Source: Posidonia oceanica
Taxonomy: Eukaryota; Streptophyta; Magnoliopsida; Alismatales; Posidoniaceae
Direction: 5' to 3'
Length of the DNA: 64,000 nucleotides
Assembly (NCBI GenBank): GCA_037176725.1
Contig: JAZBRS010000077.1
Location: 3,534,001 to 3,598,000 of the forward strand
A program made the position numbers and the translations under genes. Shown piece after piece: positions 23,102 through 35,221 of this stretch (its first letter is position 1; the number at the start of each line of letters is the position of its first letter). Under the pieces are notes generated by a model that saw only the letters and a program-made list of their open reading frames with translations, had not been told where the DNA came from and ran no database searches.

Positions 23102-25500
23102 ATGAGTTCCATGTTGTATGAGTTTCAAATTCACTATGGGGAGTTTTTATGGATGATGACTCTGGAAAAATATACAATAATGGAGTAATAGCTAATCATA
23201 TGTACTTTTTTGATACACAAGGACTACTAAAAGAAATAGAGATGGATCCAATGAGTACCATACATTATAAGCTACCTAACAAGACTCTAGAAGATGACTT
23301 TGTTTTATTAGGTTAAGGTGATCACGAGATACTTACCATGTTTGAGAAATGTAAGGAAGATCCAGTCATCCATATCTACATAACAGTGGTTAAAGATGTT
23401 AGTTCACTAGATCCTTTAGAGCTTGAAGATGTTACTTCACCAGTTAGTGAGTCTAAATTTCCTGAGTCTTTGTTTGAGGAAGTGACGGAAGAAGAAAGCC
23501 AGAAGAGCAAGCAACTGGAGGAAGATTCCAATGAGGACTACCTATCTTATGATCCTAAAAATTCTGAAGTAGAAGTTGGGATGACATTTGCATCTCCTCA
23601 AACCTTTAGAGATACTGTAAGACATGTAAATATTATTCTAGGTTGTAATCTTACCTATTTTAAGAACACATCAAAGAAGATTACTGTCAAATATAAGGAT
23701 TTGTCATGTGAATATAAAGTTCATGCATCTTGGATGTCCAGAGAGCATACATTCGAGATAAAGACAATGCAGTCGACACATAAATGTACTATAAGTGTAG
23801 ACAACAAAATGGCTACCTCCTCTTGGTTAGCCAAATGTTATTTTGAGAGGATAAGGGATTGACCTAGATTGGAAAGCAAAATCATTAAAGACTACTATAC
23901 GTAGACAACTTTGTTTGGATGTGGGGAAGTCAAAAATCTACTGGTTGAAGTAGAAAGTATTGGACCTACCATCTTAAGGTAAATTGTAAGACTATTGCAA
24001 TATCTTAAGGTCTAAGAATCCTGGCTCCATTGCAAAATTGAAGATGGAGAGGCCATTCCCTAATAGTCTATCTTTGTTCCAAAGAATATTTGTGTGTTTC
24101 GATGCTATACGGAAAGGAATGTTACATTATAGGTCCTTTTTGGGTCTTAATGGTTGCTATTTATATGGCCTATACAATGGTATTATTTTGAGTGTGATTG
24201 CCATACATGTCAACAACCAGCAGTTTCCTATTTGTGCTGCTGTTACAGAAGTTAAGAATAAGTATAGTTGGGCATGGCTCCTAACTAATGTTGTGAAGGC
24301 ATTGATACACCAGAAGTCGAATGGACATTCATGTCTGACAGACAAAAGGTAGCATATTTCACCTCATTGGGTTTACAGCATATAATTTTTCACTTAATTT
24401 TTTACATAACAGATTTGATGTTGTCTTTCAAGACTTGCTTCAAGCAATTGATATGTCTGTTAGTGGTGCTGAGCATAGATATTACCTACGTCATATGCAT
24501 GCAAATTTCAAAGACAAATTTAAAGAAAAGGTGTATAAAGATGGATTGTAGGCTACAGCTAAGGCTTATAATGAGGCTTCTTTTAAGGAGAGAATGGCTC
24601 ACATAAGAAACATTAAGCCAAATGGTGAAAATATATTTCAATACCTTGATAATATTCCACTGTCATTGGACTAGATATGCATTTAACACCAAATCCAAGT
24701 GTGACCAAGTTGAAAATAACAATAATGAGAGTTAGAATAATGTCATAGAATAAGCTCGAGGGAAGCCAATAATCAATTTCTTTGAACATGTCGGGAGATT
24801 GTTGATGAGGAGAAATCAAGAAAGAAAAAATGTTGATGCAAGTTCATTATTATGTCCCAACATAGCTGATGATCAGGATAAAATCATTTTTGATTCAAGA
24901 ATGTGTGACATCTTCTATGCCAGAAACCTTAAGTTTGAAATTGAATGTCTATCTAAATCATTTGTGGTCGATTTGAAACTGCAAATATGTAGATGTAGAA
25001 AGTGGGACCTCACAGGCATTCCATGTACACATGCAAAATAATACAACAAGATTAATACTTATTGATATACTTTATAACTCTATATGCAGCAATACATTAG
25101 GTTTACATGCAGGCTAATACTTATTGTTTTCATGTTATTTGTTTGCAGTTGCAGTAATACTATATATAAAACACAATGTTGAAGACAATGTTGAAGACTA
25201 TGTCAGTCCATATTACCACACCAGCACAAACAAGAAGACATATAAGCACTTGGTACTTCCTATGCCTAATATGAGTTAATGGCCTACCATTGAGTTTGAG
25301 CAAGTGCTACCACCTTTGGCCAAGACACAATTGGAGAGACTAAAGAAGAAGAGAGACAAGTCCAATGATAAGAAGTAAAATCCAAACAAGGAGATTGACG
25401 ACAATGATAACATGCTCAAAATGTAATCAACATTGTCACAATTCAAGGACTTGTACATTGAAAGAAGGAGACCCCATTCAGCCGAGAGTGACACCTAGGA
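23102..25500 (+). pseudogene. MuDR-type MULE transposase, decayed
   Basis: Domain order is that of a MULE transposase, broken by stops and frameshifts. 23102-23330 encodes an N-terminal segment beginning MSSMLYEFQIHYGEF. 23338-23862 encodes the MuDR DNA-binding region (EVGMTFASPQTFRDTVRHV near residue 80, then CEYKVHASW). 24038-24352 covers the DDE catalytic core region (FLGLNGCYLYGLYNGIILS, FPICAAVTEVKNKYSWAW, ending at SDRQK). 24400-24660 has HRYYLRHMHANFKDKFK. 24799-25041 has a SWIM zinc finger ending CRCRKWDLTGIPCTHAK. Up to 25500 a lysine-rich tail follows. The protein would cut and paste elements with matching TIRs; no intact frame remains. Confidence 0.85.
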
Positions 25501-25504
25501 AGTG

Positions 25505-27510
25505 AGCTTTAACAAATGCAATAACCTCATCAAGTGCAGCACCACAGTCTTTTACAGCACCACCATCTTTTACAGCACCACCTTCTAGAAAGACAAGAGC
25601 TTCACAAAAAACCCAGAAGAAAGGTTATGAGACTGTCTTCATGGAGGGACAAAGGGTGTTGGGACAGGAAAGATCTAAGAAACCACCAAGAAGGACTCCA
25701 ACAGCCCATTCAACACAAGGCTCATGTAGTTAAGAGGTATGCTTAAATTTATTGAAATGCTTAGACTAATGTATAGTATCTAGTATAGTATCCCTGTAGG
25801 TGAATTAGACTCATGCTTAGACTCTGGTATAGCATTTGGTATGCTTAAACTCAGCTCCCTGTCTGGTACTCCATGTAGTATCTGATATAGTATGGTGATA
25901 GAATCTGACATAGTACTAATCTAAATTTCCTGACTATAATACAGATTTTTGCATTTGTTCTCCAATTAGATTTCTTGCATTCTATGTGATTTCCATGTGA
26001 TTTTTCATGTGATCTAAATTTCATGTGATTTTTCATGTGCTTTTAAACTCCATAGTATTCTCCAATTCTATAGTATTCTCCCTACTGATCTAAATTCTAT
26101 AGTATTCTCCAATTAAACTCCATTTGATTTTTCATGTGATCTAAATTTCCTGAATGTAATATAGATTTCCATGTGATTTTTGCATTCTATTTTTGCATTT
26201 ATTCTTTTCCTTGTTAATTTTCTTTTCTTATACTTATGCATTTGTTCTTTGAATATCACCTCAGGAAATTTGAAGAATGACCTTCTATCAGGTGGATCGT
26301 AGTTTTTCTTTTCTTAACACCAGAAGGCTGATGTTGTTTAAGTGGATTGTAGTTTGACATGGAGACAATGGAAATCATGTATATATGTGCTAGACATCAA
26401 GAACAGTATCTAGAACAATACCTGTATATATTATTATGTAAGATATCAAGAACAATGCCTGATACAGTCACTGGTACATGGAATGAGAATGGGATATAGA
26501 TATGTGTACTAAACTTCTTTTGGTTTGCAGCAGCACCTTGTTGGATATGTTGGATAATGAGGCTTATTTTCGTTGCATTATATATATAGATTTTTTTGTT
26601 GCATGTTACAAAAGTTAATTCAAGTCATCAACTCTTCAGGTCATCTACATTTTTTATAGAAAAGATATCAGGTATTTTCCTTGATTTCAATCAGAAATTG
26701 AATGAAAGTGAATCAGGTATTTTCCTTATACTTGAAGGTGAAATTGATATCAGGTACTTGAAGATGAAATTGATAACAGGTCAGATATCAAGTATTTTCC
26801 TTGATTCAGGTCATCTGCTCTTCAGGCTCATTTCCTAGATTTAAATGAAAGTGAATGCCCTGTCAATTCCTTTTCCACTGTCCATTTCTCTCCTAGCATA
26901 GTTACCCACTAGAGCACCAACTTGAACCTCTAATAGGGCACCAACTTAACCTCTAATAGGGAAAATAGATACAATCGGTGGGGCTGGAAATTTGGGTTTC
27001 ATTTTCGGGACTTCATTTCCAGAATCACAATACAAGCATTGTTGCTCTGCATTAGCCAAGCACTCTTGCAATATCTTTAGGCAAGGATGACGTTGCTCTG
27101 CAGGTCGCATTGTTATGCATTAGCCAAACATTTTCAAGGAAAATACCAGCATCTAAACCTTTTCTAAACCAATGAAGGTTATACACAAGCATTAGCCAAA
27201 CATGTTCAAGACAAACATTTACATAAACATGTCCAAGACATATTCCCAAATACAAAATGATCATCTACTATTCTTTCTTAAGGACATATTCTCAAACATC
27301 TTGAGGACATCAACACTTCACTGTCTTTTAACAAACATATCAAGACATATTCTCAAACAACTTCATTCATAGAAATGTCCAAGACAATGGCATGTTCAAA
27401 TGCTTTCATTCATTTGAAAAGTACATAGATGAAATACAAACTAACAGTAACCATCAATTCAACTACAAACAACTTCATTTTCCCAAGAAACATAATGAAC
27501 ATTATGTATT
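25505..27510. other. MULE interior between transposase and GRF remnant
   Basis: AT-rich sequence with short local repeats: CATGTGATTTTTCATGTGATC near 25990-26030 and 26120-26180, ATCAGGTATTTTCCTTGA near 26670-26800, and CATTAGCCAAACATGTTCAAG near 27050-27240. No coding domain is recognised. Confidence 0.5.
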
Positions 27511-27516
27511 GCACAA

Positions 27517-27770
27517 TCACAGTGGGATTTTACACTTTGGAGGTGGCATTTGGAAATATAACTTCACATTCAAGCATATGACAATCTTCTCCAAGAAGAT
27601 GTTGATAACCTCAATACTACGTTCAGTGAGTAGATGATCCACCCATTCGAAAAACCCACACTTATTTTACTGAAATCTTTTGCAGTCATGAAATCTCCAT
27701 ATGAGATTCTCTAGCGTCCATGAAGTCACCAACGGTGACTCCAAACCACAATAGCAACGGAGGAGCAGAG
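27517..27770 (-). pseudogene. GRF-type zinc-finger gene fragment inside the MULE
   Basis: The minus strand encodes a GRF zinc-finger pattern: CYCGLES, then TSWTLENLIWRFHDC, then an in-frame TAA, then NKCGFFEWVDHLL and a hydrophobic segment, ending at TGA 27517-27519. The canonical pattern is CxCG..tSwT..NpgRRFy.C....CgFF.WvD; here the GRRF part reads IWRF, so the finger is degraded. Upstream on the same strand (27880-27960) is a serine-rich stretch from the microsatellite, as many plant GRF proteins have. It faces the transposase gene. It may be a second MULE gene or a captured gene. Confidence 0.6.
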
Positions 27771-27879
27771 CTTTTTGGCGAGAAATAACTGTTCTTCGAC
27801 GACAATTGAAGGTGGAGGTGGTATTGAAGGAGCTCATGATTCAATGAGTAGAAGAATGAGGGTTGGTGGGTGTAGTGAG

Positions 27880-27960
27880 TGGAAGAAGAAGAAGAAGAAG
27901 AAGAAGAAGAAGAAGGAGGAGGAGGAGGAGGAGGAGGAGGAAGAGGAAGAGGAAGAGGGC
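27880..27960 (+). repeat. (GAA)n/(GAG)n microsatellite
   Basis: About 80 bp of GAAGAAGAA passing into GAGGAGGAG. It creates long low-complexity frames (poly-Lys/Glu on +, poly-Ser/Pro on -). Confidence 0.9.
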
Positions 27961-28139
27961 TGATTGTCTCTTTCAGTGACTGGAAGAAGAATGAGAAGAA
28001 GAAAGAGGAAGAGGGTCGATCGTCTCTTTCAATGAGTGGAAGAGGAAGAAAGAAGAAGAAGGAGGAGGAGAAGGACGGAGGGGCATTTTCGTCTGAAAAT
28101 ATTGTAAAAATATGAAAACATAACAGAAATACTAAACTA

Positions 28140-28240
28140 TGAAACAGTGGAAGTTGAGGTATCAAATTGAACCATGTTAAAGTTGAGGATAGTAAAGTAA
28201 AAATCGACTATAACTCAGGGTACCAAAATGACATTAACTC
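28140..28240 (-). repeat. Right TIR of the MULE
   Basis: Reverse-complement partner of 22714-22815; ends ACATTAACTC at 28240. Confidence 0.85.
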
Positions 28241-28249
28241 TTTTTTTAA

Positions 28250-28456
28250 TAGTGTCTAGGAATCAATGCCTTGACGCCTTAGCTCCTTAATAACCTTGGT
28301 TGTGACTATGATGATGCATGGAGAAGAGTTTGCTGTAGTGAAGGTGGTGATGAGGTGAAAATCATCCATTGTGGTAAAGGTGGCAATCACAAGTTAAGGG
28401 GTGATGTGATAAATTGAATGTCATTTTGGTAGTGTTGAAAAAGATGATGGAGTAGT
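28250..28456. other. Short flank between MULE and element A
   Basis: About 200 bp with G-rich GGTGGTGATGAGG words and a stray ATGTCATTTTGGTAG similar to the MULE tip. No gene is seen. 28457-28461 (ATTAA) is the target duplication of element A. Confidence 0.5.
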
Positions 28457-28461
28457 ATTAA

Positions 28462-30623
28462 TGTAATATCCTGATTTTCCATAATATAATTAAGTTAATT
28501 ATTTTAGAAAATATTTTCCTATTGTTGTTGCTGTTGTTTGTGGTGTGTGGTGTTGTGTGTCTTTGGTGGTTTGATTTCTGACTCCTCGGTGTTGTTTGGT
28601 GTGGTCGTGAGGAAGTGAGGGCTTTGTTGAAGAATGTTTGGGACTTGTGTGTGGTTTACGGTGGAAAATGGGTTAGAGTGCAATTTGCCCATTTTTCCCA
28701 CCGCACGTGCCTTTCTCCTTCTTCCCTCTTTCTTCTTCTTCCTTCCTTCCATTTTCTCCACCCGACAGCTGATTGCAGCCTAAGCGATCGCCGACGGCTG
28801 GAGGAGATCGAGGAGGTGCGGCCGGTGCTGGAGGAGCGCGGAGGCAAGCCGGTGAGGAGGTGTGGTGCTCGTCGGCCGGAGGAAGGCTGTGTTCATCGGC
28901 CAGCCGAGGTTTGGGGGCGAAGTGTTCGCCGATGTTGGTACGCGTCTCCCCCTAGGTTTTCTTTCCAATTCTTGCCTAGAATGCTTAGAATGCATGTGAT
29001 CTAGCTATCCTACGAATATTGTAGGATTTCGTTTGGTTTTGAATAATTTTTGGATTGGTTGTGGTTTGAATGGAAACAGGTTTTATTTGACCTCTTGAGC
29101 TTTGCGAATTTATATCTTGATGTATGATGCATGGATTGGTTTGATTTTTGTGCTCATGTGTAGAACACTCGTGATGCTTTGATTCGAGTATTTACTTGTG
29201 ATTTATGGATTTTTGTGGTGAGATCGGTTGAGATTCCCATCTTGGACGATTTGTTTTAGGTTTCGTTTTGGTTTTCTAAGATCGCCCAGATCGGTACGAC
29301 CTTTATTTTCGGTATGCCGTTTTCGGTAGAAATCGATATGACCTGCCATTTTCGGTGTCTCGTTTTGCTGTCAGTTTAGGCCAGACTCTGATTTCGGTGT
29401 GCCGAAGTCGATCAGTTTGCCGATTTTTGTGTGGATCGGTTCAACCAGTGGGTTTGATTCCACCGAATCAGGGATTTTCGATCTACCAGTGGCATTTTCG
29501 GTGTGTCGTTTTTGGTCTGAACCCGGACTCGGTATCTAGAACGGTCTGCCGGTTGATTTGGTTCTCCCGAATCAGGGATTTTCGGTCGACCGGTGCTGAC
29601 TTTTCGGTGTGTCGTTTTTGGGGTAAAATGGTTTCTAAAGAGAGAGAGATTTGGATTTTCGAGGTATTTTGTTTTATTGTATTTTGACATGGTTTTGTGG
29701 ATTATGAGGAAAGGTTTTGAAAGGATTTTTAAATGACTTTAGAAAAGAAATACATGTTTGCGAAAAGAGTTTGGAAATGGTTTCCGTGGTTTTGAGGACC
29801 AAGAGACCGAAGCTTCTGACTGGCGATTAGGGGTGTTTAAACACATGCCCTATGGTCCAAAAGTCAGGTAGCCTAGGGTAAGGTTAGCGGTACAATAGGC
29901 CCCGTTGAAACAGACGGTCTACCCTCTGTGCCGGTGCTGGCTGGGGCTGAGGTTGGAGTCCCCAGACGCTCGGGCACCAAAAGGACGCCTGAGTGCGTAA
30001 CCCCGTGTTGTTATGAGATTGATCATGAAAATGATCATTTATAAATTAATGGCTGAGTTCCCGAGACGGATTGTTCTCCCACACCGGGTAGTCTTCCGCG
30101 GCATTGCAGCTAAAAAATGTGTGTGTCATCTGCAACTGTTTGTGGCTAGTGTCGTTCACCTGTGGCCAGGGTGTTCGATGATATTTGGAATCGATGTGTG
30201 TGCGAGTGTGGATTTGAGATGAATTGTGATGTATTTGAGATTGCATGTTTTAGAAAATGTGGTTAGCTTTATAAAAGCATGTGGTTTGATATTAATGAAT
30301 GGTATGCTTTTAAATAGCATAGACTGCTGTAAATTGTGATGTTTATTGCTTTAGTAATTGTTTCTGCTGCCGTTTGCCGTGATTTTGGGTGGCACGTATT
30401 GAATGACTTAGATGTCACTCACGCGTATTTTGTGTTTGATTTTGGTCGAGGTACAGTCCAACCTGGTGCTTGTTTAGAGCCACGTAGCCGTACAATGGGG
30501 ATCTTGAGAGTATTTTAATAATTTTGTAAAAATTTTAAATTGTTCTCAAATGTAATTAATTGTTTATTCTTTTAAATATCATTTGGGTAGTTAATGCTAT
30601 TTGATCGTGCCGGGGGCGTGACA
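28462..30623 (+). repeat. 5' LTR of element A
   Basis: A 2,162-bp repeat from TGTAATATCC to GGGCGTGACA. It contains a TTG-rich stretch, a CT-rich stretch ending in a GC-rich block (28770-28950), a TTCGG/CCGA word cluster (29290-29620) and TTTATAAAAGC at 30269-30279. Confidence 0.92.
29290..29620. repeat. TCGGT..CCGA dyad cluster in the 5' LTR of element A
   Basis: Contains TTTCGGTGTGCCGAA, CGGTATGCCGTTTTCGGT and two copies of a TTCCACCGAATCAGGGATTT-like module. It is repeated with mutations in the 3' LTR at about 36095-36390. Related words occur in element B and the copia LTR. Confidence 0.75.
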
Positions 30624-30627
30624 GGAG

Positions 30628-30638
30628 TGGTATCAGAG
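30628..30638 (+). other. Primer binding site of element A
   Basis: TGGTATCAGAG, the standard plant site for initiator tRNA-Met, four bases after the 5' LTR. Confidence 0.9.
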
Positions 30639-30758
30639 TTCTAAGTTCACTAAGTGCACCAGCTTAGTAGTGTCCGGTCTAGTGGCTCCGTAGGACTGTG
30701 CCGTTTGTGTTTTTGCACCTGATCTTTTGTTTCTTATCTTTGTTGTGGCTTTAGCTAG

Positions 30759-31893
30759 ATGACACCTAAAGGCAAAGGCAAGGAGAAGATTTCTGCATCT
30801 AGTTCTGGCTTGGAGGATGAAGGTGGTTGGAAGGAAGTTCGGCTAGAGTTGGGAAAAATGGTGCGGGGACTCGTGCAATCGCTTGAAAAGTGTAGTTCCA
30901 ATGAGACCAAGGGTGACCTGTGGATTTCCCAGTTCCGTAAGCTTGGTGCGCCGAACTTCGATAACAAGGGCAAGCCAGAGGATGCGGAGTCCTGGTTCTC
31001 AGAGGTTGAGAAGATTCTGGAGAGTCTGGAGTGTCCGAAGGAGAAGTGGGTTCGTCTGGCAACCTTCCAATTCAAGGGTGAAGCTAGCCAATGGTGGAAG
31101 TCTACGTGCCATCTCAAATTTCCTGATACAGATCTGCTTGCTATACCCTGGGAAGAGTTCCGAGAGGTGTTCTACGAACGGTATTTCCCTGAATATGAAC
31201 GGGATCACTTGGATAGGGACTTCCGGAATTTGAAACAGGAAAGTATGTCTGTGGCGGAATACGAGGCAGCTTTCACTCGGTTGGAGCAGTTTGCTCAGTA
31301 TTTGACACGGAAAGACGCTGAGCAAAGAAGTTTGTGGAAGGATTGGTGCCAGCTCTTCGATCAAGGGTTTTGAGTTTCAGATGCCTGACCTTGGCTGATG
31401 CTGTGGAGCTTGTGGCCACGTATGAGGATGACCGCAAGCTGTTTCTGAAAGAACACCCCAAAAGGAAGGAGAAGTCGTCCTCTCAGCGGCCTTCTGTTTC
31501 TAGAGGTCTAGAGGTCTGAGCTCTGGTAGTTCTAGGAGCTCAGGGAAGAAGAGGAAGGAGCGTTCTGGTTCTGTTGCTGAGGAGGGACGCAGTTCTTTTG
31601 GAAGAGGGAATTCTGGATACAGCCAGACAGACTCGAGTGGAAGTCCAAGAACTTGTTTTAAGTGTGGGAAGCCAGGACACATCGCTATGTATTACGCCAG
31701 TAAATCGCAGAACCCAGGCCCTGTGAGATGTTATAATTGCGGGAAGACTGGACATATTCAGCGGAACTATCCTGAGCCACCAAAGCCTGCTGGGGATGCA
31801 CCTCGTCAACCGACCAGGGGACGGGTGTTTTCCATAACCGCTCCTGATACTGGACCCTTGGGGGATGTTGTTGAGGGTAAGGAGCGAGAGTGA
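30759..31893 (+). pseudogene. Element A gag (two frameshifts)
   Basis: Starts at ATG 30759 (MTPKGKGKEKISASSS), just after CTTTAGCTAG. The Retrotrans_gag core follows: FRKLGAPNFDNKGKPEDAES, ECPKEKWVRLATFQFKGEAS and FYERYFPEYERDHLDRDFR. The frame shifts near 31320-31340 and resumes as EGLVPALRSRVLSFRCLTLA. An 8-bp tandem duplication (CTAGAGGT, 31500-31515) shifts it again. Two zinc knuckles follow, CFKCGKPGHIAMYY and CYNCGKTGHIQRNY, each with the last Cys changed to Tyr. Unspliced, the frame ends at TGA 31891-31893, inside an intron-like segment that starts at 31877. Confidence 0.85.
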
Positions 31894-31983
31894 TTTGTAT
31901 TGTGGACCTCTGTGTTGTAATATGTATCCAGTACTTTTCCCTATTAATGGATGTGTTGTTATTGTTGTATTGTGCTTTACCAG
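31877..31983 (+). other. Intron-like segment at the gag-protease junction of element A
   Basis: A 107-bp segment from GAGG|GTAAGG to TTTACCAG|GTTC, T-rich at the 3' end. Removing it splits one glycine codon (G|GT) and joins VVEG to SFLVAGNMARVLFDSG in frame. Kept, it ends the gag frame after EGKERE. Element B has the same arrangement at 46918-47061. Confidence 0.65.
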
Positions 31984-34900
31984 GTTCTTTTCTTGTGGCT
32001 GGTAATATGGCCAGAGTTTTGTTTGACTCAGGGAGTTCTTACTCCTTTATATCTGAGTCATTTGCAGCTGAGCTTGGCCTAAGACTGGCAAGATTAGCAT
32101 TTCATCTTGATGTGGTGACTCCTTTAGAGGAGCACAGCCTGATATGGAAGTTTCTGAGGTCCATTGGTGTGAAGTTGGGAGAGATGGACTCCGAGGCCAG
32201 TCTGATAGTTATGGACATGTGGCAGTATGATGTCATACTGGAGATGGACTGACTGACGCAGTATTCAGCTGTAATTGACTGTGCCAAGATGACTGTGATG
32301 GCGGATTGTTCTGGTCAGAGATGGTGTTTAGTCCAAAGGGTTAAACCTGGAGGACCAAAGAAGATCATTTCAGCAATGAAAGCCTACCACCATTTAGCAA
32401 AAGGCAGTGTGGACTACCTGGCCAGTGTGACTGTGTCCTCTTCATCTGTTGTGAGGATACAGGACATACCAGTGGTTTGTAAGTATCCAGATGTGTTTCC
32501 AGAGGACCTACCTGGTATGCCGCCGCATAGAGAGGTGGAGTTTCAGATAGATTTGGTGTCTGATTCTAGTGCTATTTCGAAGGCCCCGTATAGAATAGCG
32601 CCTGCCGAATTAAGAGAGCTCAGTTGTCAGTTGCAAGAACTGCTAGACAGAGGGTTCATCCGGTCCAGTGTTTCTCCTTGGGGTGCGCCGATTTTGTTCG
32701 TCAAGAAGAAAGATGGTACTCTCAGATTGTGCATTGATTATAGAATGCTGAATCAGATTACCATCAAGAACAAGTACCCTTTGCCTAGGATTGATGACTT
32801 GTTTGACCAGTTGCAAGGAGCGTCTGTCTTTTCCAAGATAAACTTGAGGTCAGGTTATCATCAGCTCCGAATTCGGGAGTCCGATGTTCAGAAGACAGCT
32901 TTTGTGGTTGTTTTTGTGGATGACGTGCTAGTATACTCTCCTGATGTAGAGACTCACAGGATGCATTTGAAGGCAGTTTTGAAAACTTTGAGGCAGAATC
33001 AGCTCTTTACAAAGTTCTCCAAGTGTAAGTTCTGGCTTGAAGATGTTGCTTTTCTTGGCCACGTCATCTCTGGTGCTGGAATCAAGGTTGATCCGGCCAA
33101 GGTTGAGACTATGAACAGTTGGATCAGGCCGAAGACCGTCTCTGAGATATTATCGGAGGTTTATTCAGGATTTCTCCAAGATTGCTGAACCTCTGACCAG
33201 ATTGACCCGGAAGGAAATCTCTTTTGTGTGGGATTGGCAGTGTGAAGAGAGCTTCCTTGAGTTGAAGACTCGCCTGGTCTCATCTCCTGTCTTAACTTTG
33301 CCCTCTGGGAGTGGTGGTTTCTCGGTCTACAGTGATGCCTGTGGATCTAGATTGGGGTGTGTTCTGATGCAGCATGGTAGAGTTGTAGCTTATGCATCGC
33401 GACAACTCAAAGACCATGAGAAGAATTACCCCATTCATGATTTGGAGCTTGCTGTTGTGGTTTTTGCCTTGAAGATTTGGAGACACTACCTCTATGGCGA
33501 ACAATTTGAGATCTTCACAGATCACAAGAGCCTGAAATACATTTTCACTCAGAAAGATTTGAACCTGAGACAGAGGAGGTGGGTGGAGTATCTGAAAGAC
33601 TATAATTTCAGTCTATCCTACCACCCGGGGAAGGCTAATGTGGTTGCTGATGCTTTGAGTAGGCATGCCTACTCGGTGGCCACCCTGATGATTAGAGAAT
33701 GGCATCTTCTTGAAGGGTTGGTCGAGTGCAAACCATAGAGACAGTCTCGAGATTCAGGCAGAGTATGTTTGGCTAACTTGTCAGTACGCCCAAGGCTGGT
33801 GGAAGTAGAGGTAGCGGTTCAGCAGTTTGATCCTTTTGTACCTGAAATCTGGAAGAAGATGGAGGCAGGTAAGGCACCCCATTTCTCTGTTGAGGTAGAT
33901 GGTGGGCTTAGATTTGACTTACGTCTGTATGTACCTCAAGTGGAGGAGGTGAAGCAGAGTTTGTTGGATGAGACTCATCGATCCAGGTATTCCATTCATC
34001 CCGGGAGCACCAAGATGTTTAAGGATCTGAAGAGGAATTTTTGGTGGCCTGGAATGAAGAAGGAGATAGCTGAACATGTGGCTAGGTGTACAACCTGCCA
34101 GATGGTGAAGATTGAGCATCAGAAGCCTGGAGGATTGCTGCAATCTTTGGATATTCCAGTATGAAAATGGGAGCAGGTGTCTATGGATTTCGTGACTGGA
34201 TTGTCCAGAAGCAGGAGAAAGAATGATTCTGTGTGGGTAATCGTTGATAGGCTCACGAAATCGGTACATTTCCTACCTATGAGAGTAAATCTTCCTTTAC
34301 AGCAATTGACAGAGTTGTATGTGTCTGAAATTGTCCGATTGCATAGAGTGCCAATCTCCATTGTGTCTGACAGAGATGCCCGTTTCACTTCGAGGTTCTG
34401 GAAAGCGCTGCAAAAGGCTTTTGGTACTGTGTTGAATTACAGTACAGCTTTCCACCCTCAGACGGATGGTCAGACGGAGAGGACTATTCAGACTTTGGAA
34501 GACATATTGCGGGCCTGCGCTCTGGATTTTGGGGGTTGTTGGGGAAAACACTTGCCGCTGGTAGAGTTTACCTACAACAATAATTTTCACTCCAACATTG
34601 GGATGGCTCCGTTTGAGGCACTGTATGGGAGACCGTGCCGGACACCCACCTGTTGGAGCGATGTAGGAGAGCGTCAGCTTGTCGGACCAGAGATTGTGCA
34701 GCAATACCAAGAGAAAGTGAATTTGATCAGAAAGAGATTGTTGACTGCACAGAACAGGCAGAAGAGCTATGCAGATAGGAGGCGAAGGTCTTTGGAATTC
34801 GAGGTAGAAGACTTCGTTTTCCTGAAGGTGTCACCAACTAAAAGGGTTGCAAGGTTTGAAGCGAGACAAGTTGAGTCTTCGGTATATTGACCCCTATGAG

Positions 34901-35221
34901 ATTGCTAGAAGAGTTGGTGAGGTGGCTTATAAGTTGGTTTTGCCACCAGAGTTCTCTGGAGTGTATAGCGTCTTCCATGTGTCGATGCTGAGGAAGTGTG
35001 TTGCTGGTGTTTCCCAGATCTTACCAGTACGGTCAGAAGGATTGCAGCAGGACTTGTCCGTGGAAGAGGACGCTGTTCAGATTCTAGATCGTAAAGAGCA
35101 GATTCTCAGGAACAAGGTTATTCCTTTGGTACTGGTTCAGTGGCAGCACTATGGTGTGGAGGAAGCCACTCGGGAGTGGGAAACGGATATGTATTCTAGA
35201 TATCCTTATTTGTTCCATTAG
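31984..35221 (+). pseudogene. Element A pol: protease, RT, RNase H, integrase, chromodomain-like end
   Basis: Protease: LFDSGSSYSFIS (31984-32249, the active-site DSG). TGA at 32250-32252 replaces the Trp of the GMDW-type motif. RT (32289-33140): [23 protein letters not shown] and FVDDVLVYS; 38 residues between KTAF and VVVFVDD, present in element B, are deleted in frame near 32901. A deletion and frameshift near 33150 removes the SFLG..YYRRF linker. RNase H (33202-33738): [29 protein letters not shown] at 33736. Integrase: [51 protein letters not shown] at 34162-34164. A frameshift near 34850 precedes the C-terminal HVSMLRK..LRNKVIPLVLVQW..EEATREWE module. Confidence 0.9.

Larger units (their letters stand above)
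22714..28240 (+). mobile_element. Mutator-like element with long TIRs and a decayed transposase
   Basis: TIRs of about 100 bp begin GAGTTAATGTCATTTTG at both ends (22714 onward and, inverted, ending 28240). They are flanked by TTTTTTGAA (22705-22713) and TTTTTTTAA (28241-28249), a 9-bp duplication with one mismatch. Inside are a MuDR-type transposase pseudogene on the + strand (about 23102-25500) and a GRF zinc-finger remnant on the - strand (27517-27770). The left subterminal region is CT-rich with TCTCTCC words. Confidence 0.88.

Noticed and set aside
27686..28165. 159-codon minus-strand frame rich in Ser and Pro
   Set aside because: Mostly translation of the GAA/GAG microsatellite; the GRF finger lies in a different frame, so I do not join them.
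30628..30638. tRNA-like TGGTATCAGAG considered as part of a tRNA gene
   Set aside because: It is the LTR retrotransposon primer binding site, four bases after the LTR; no tRNA fold surrounds it.
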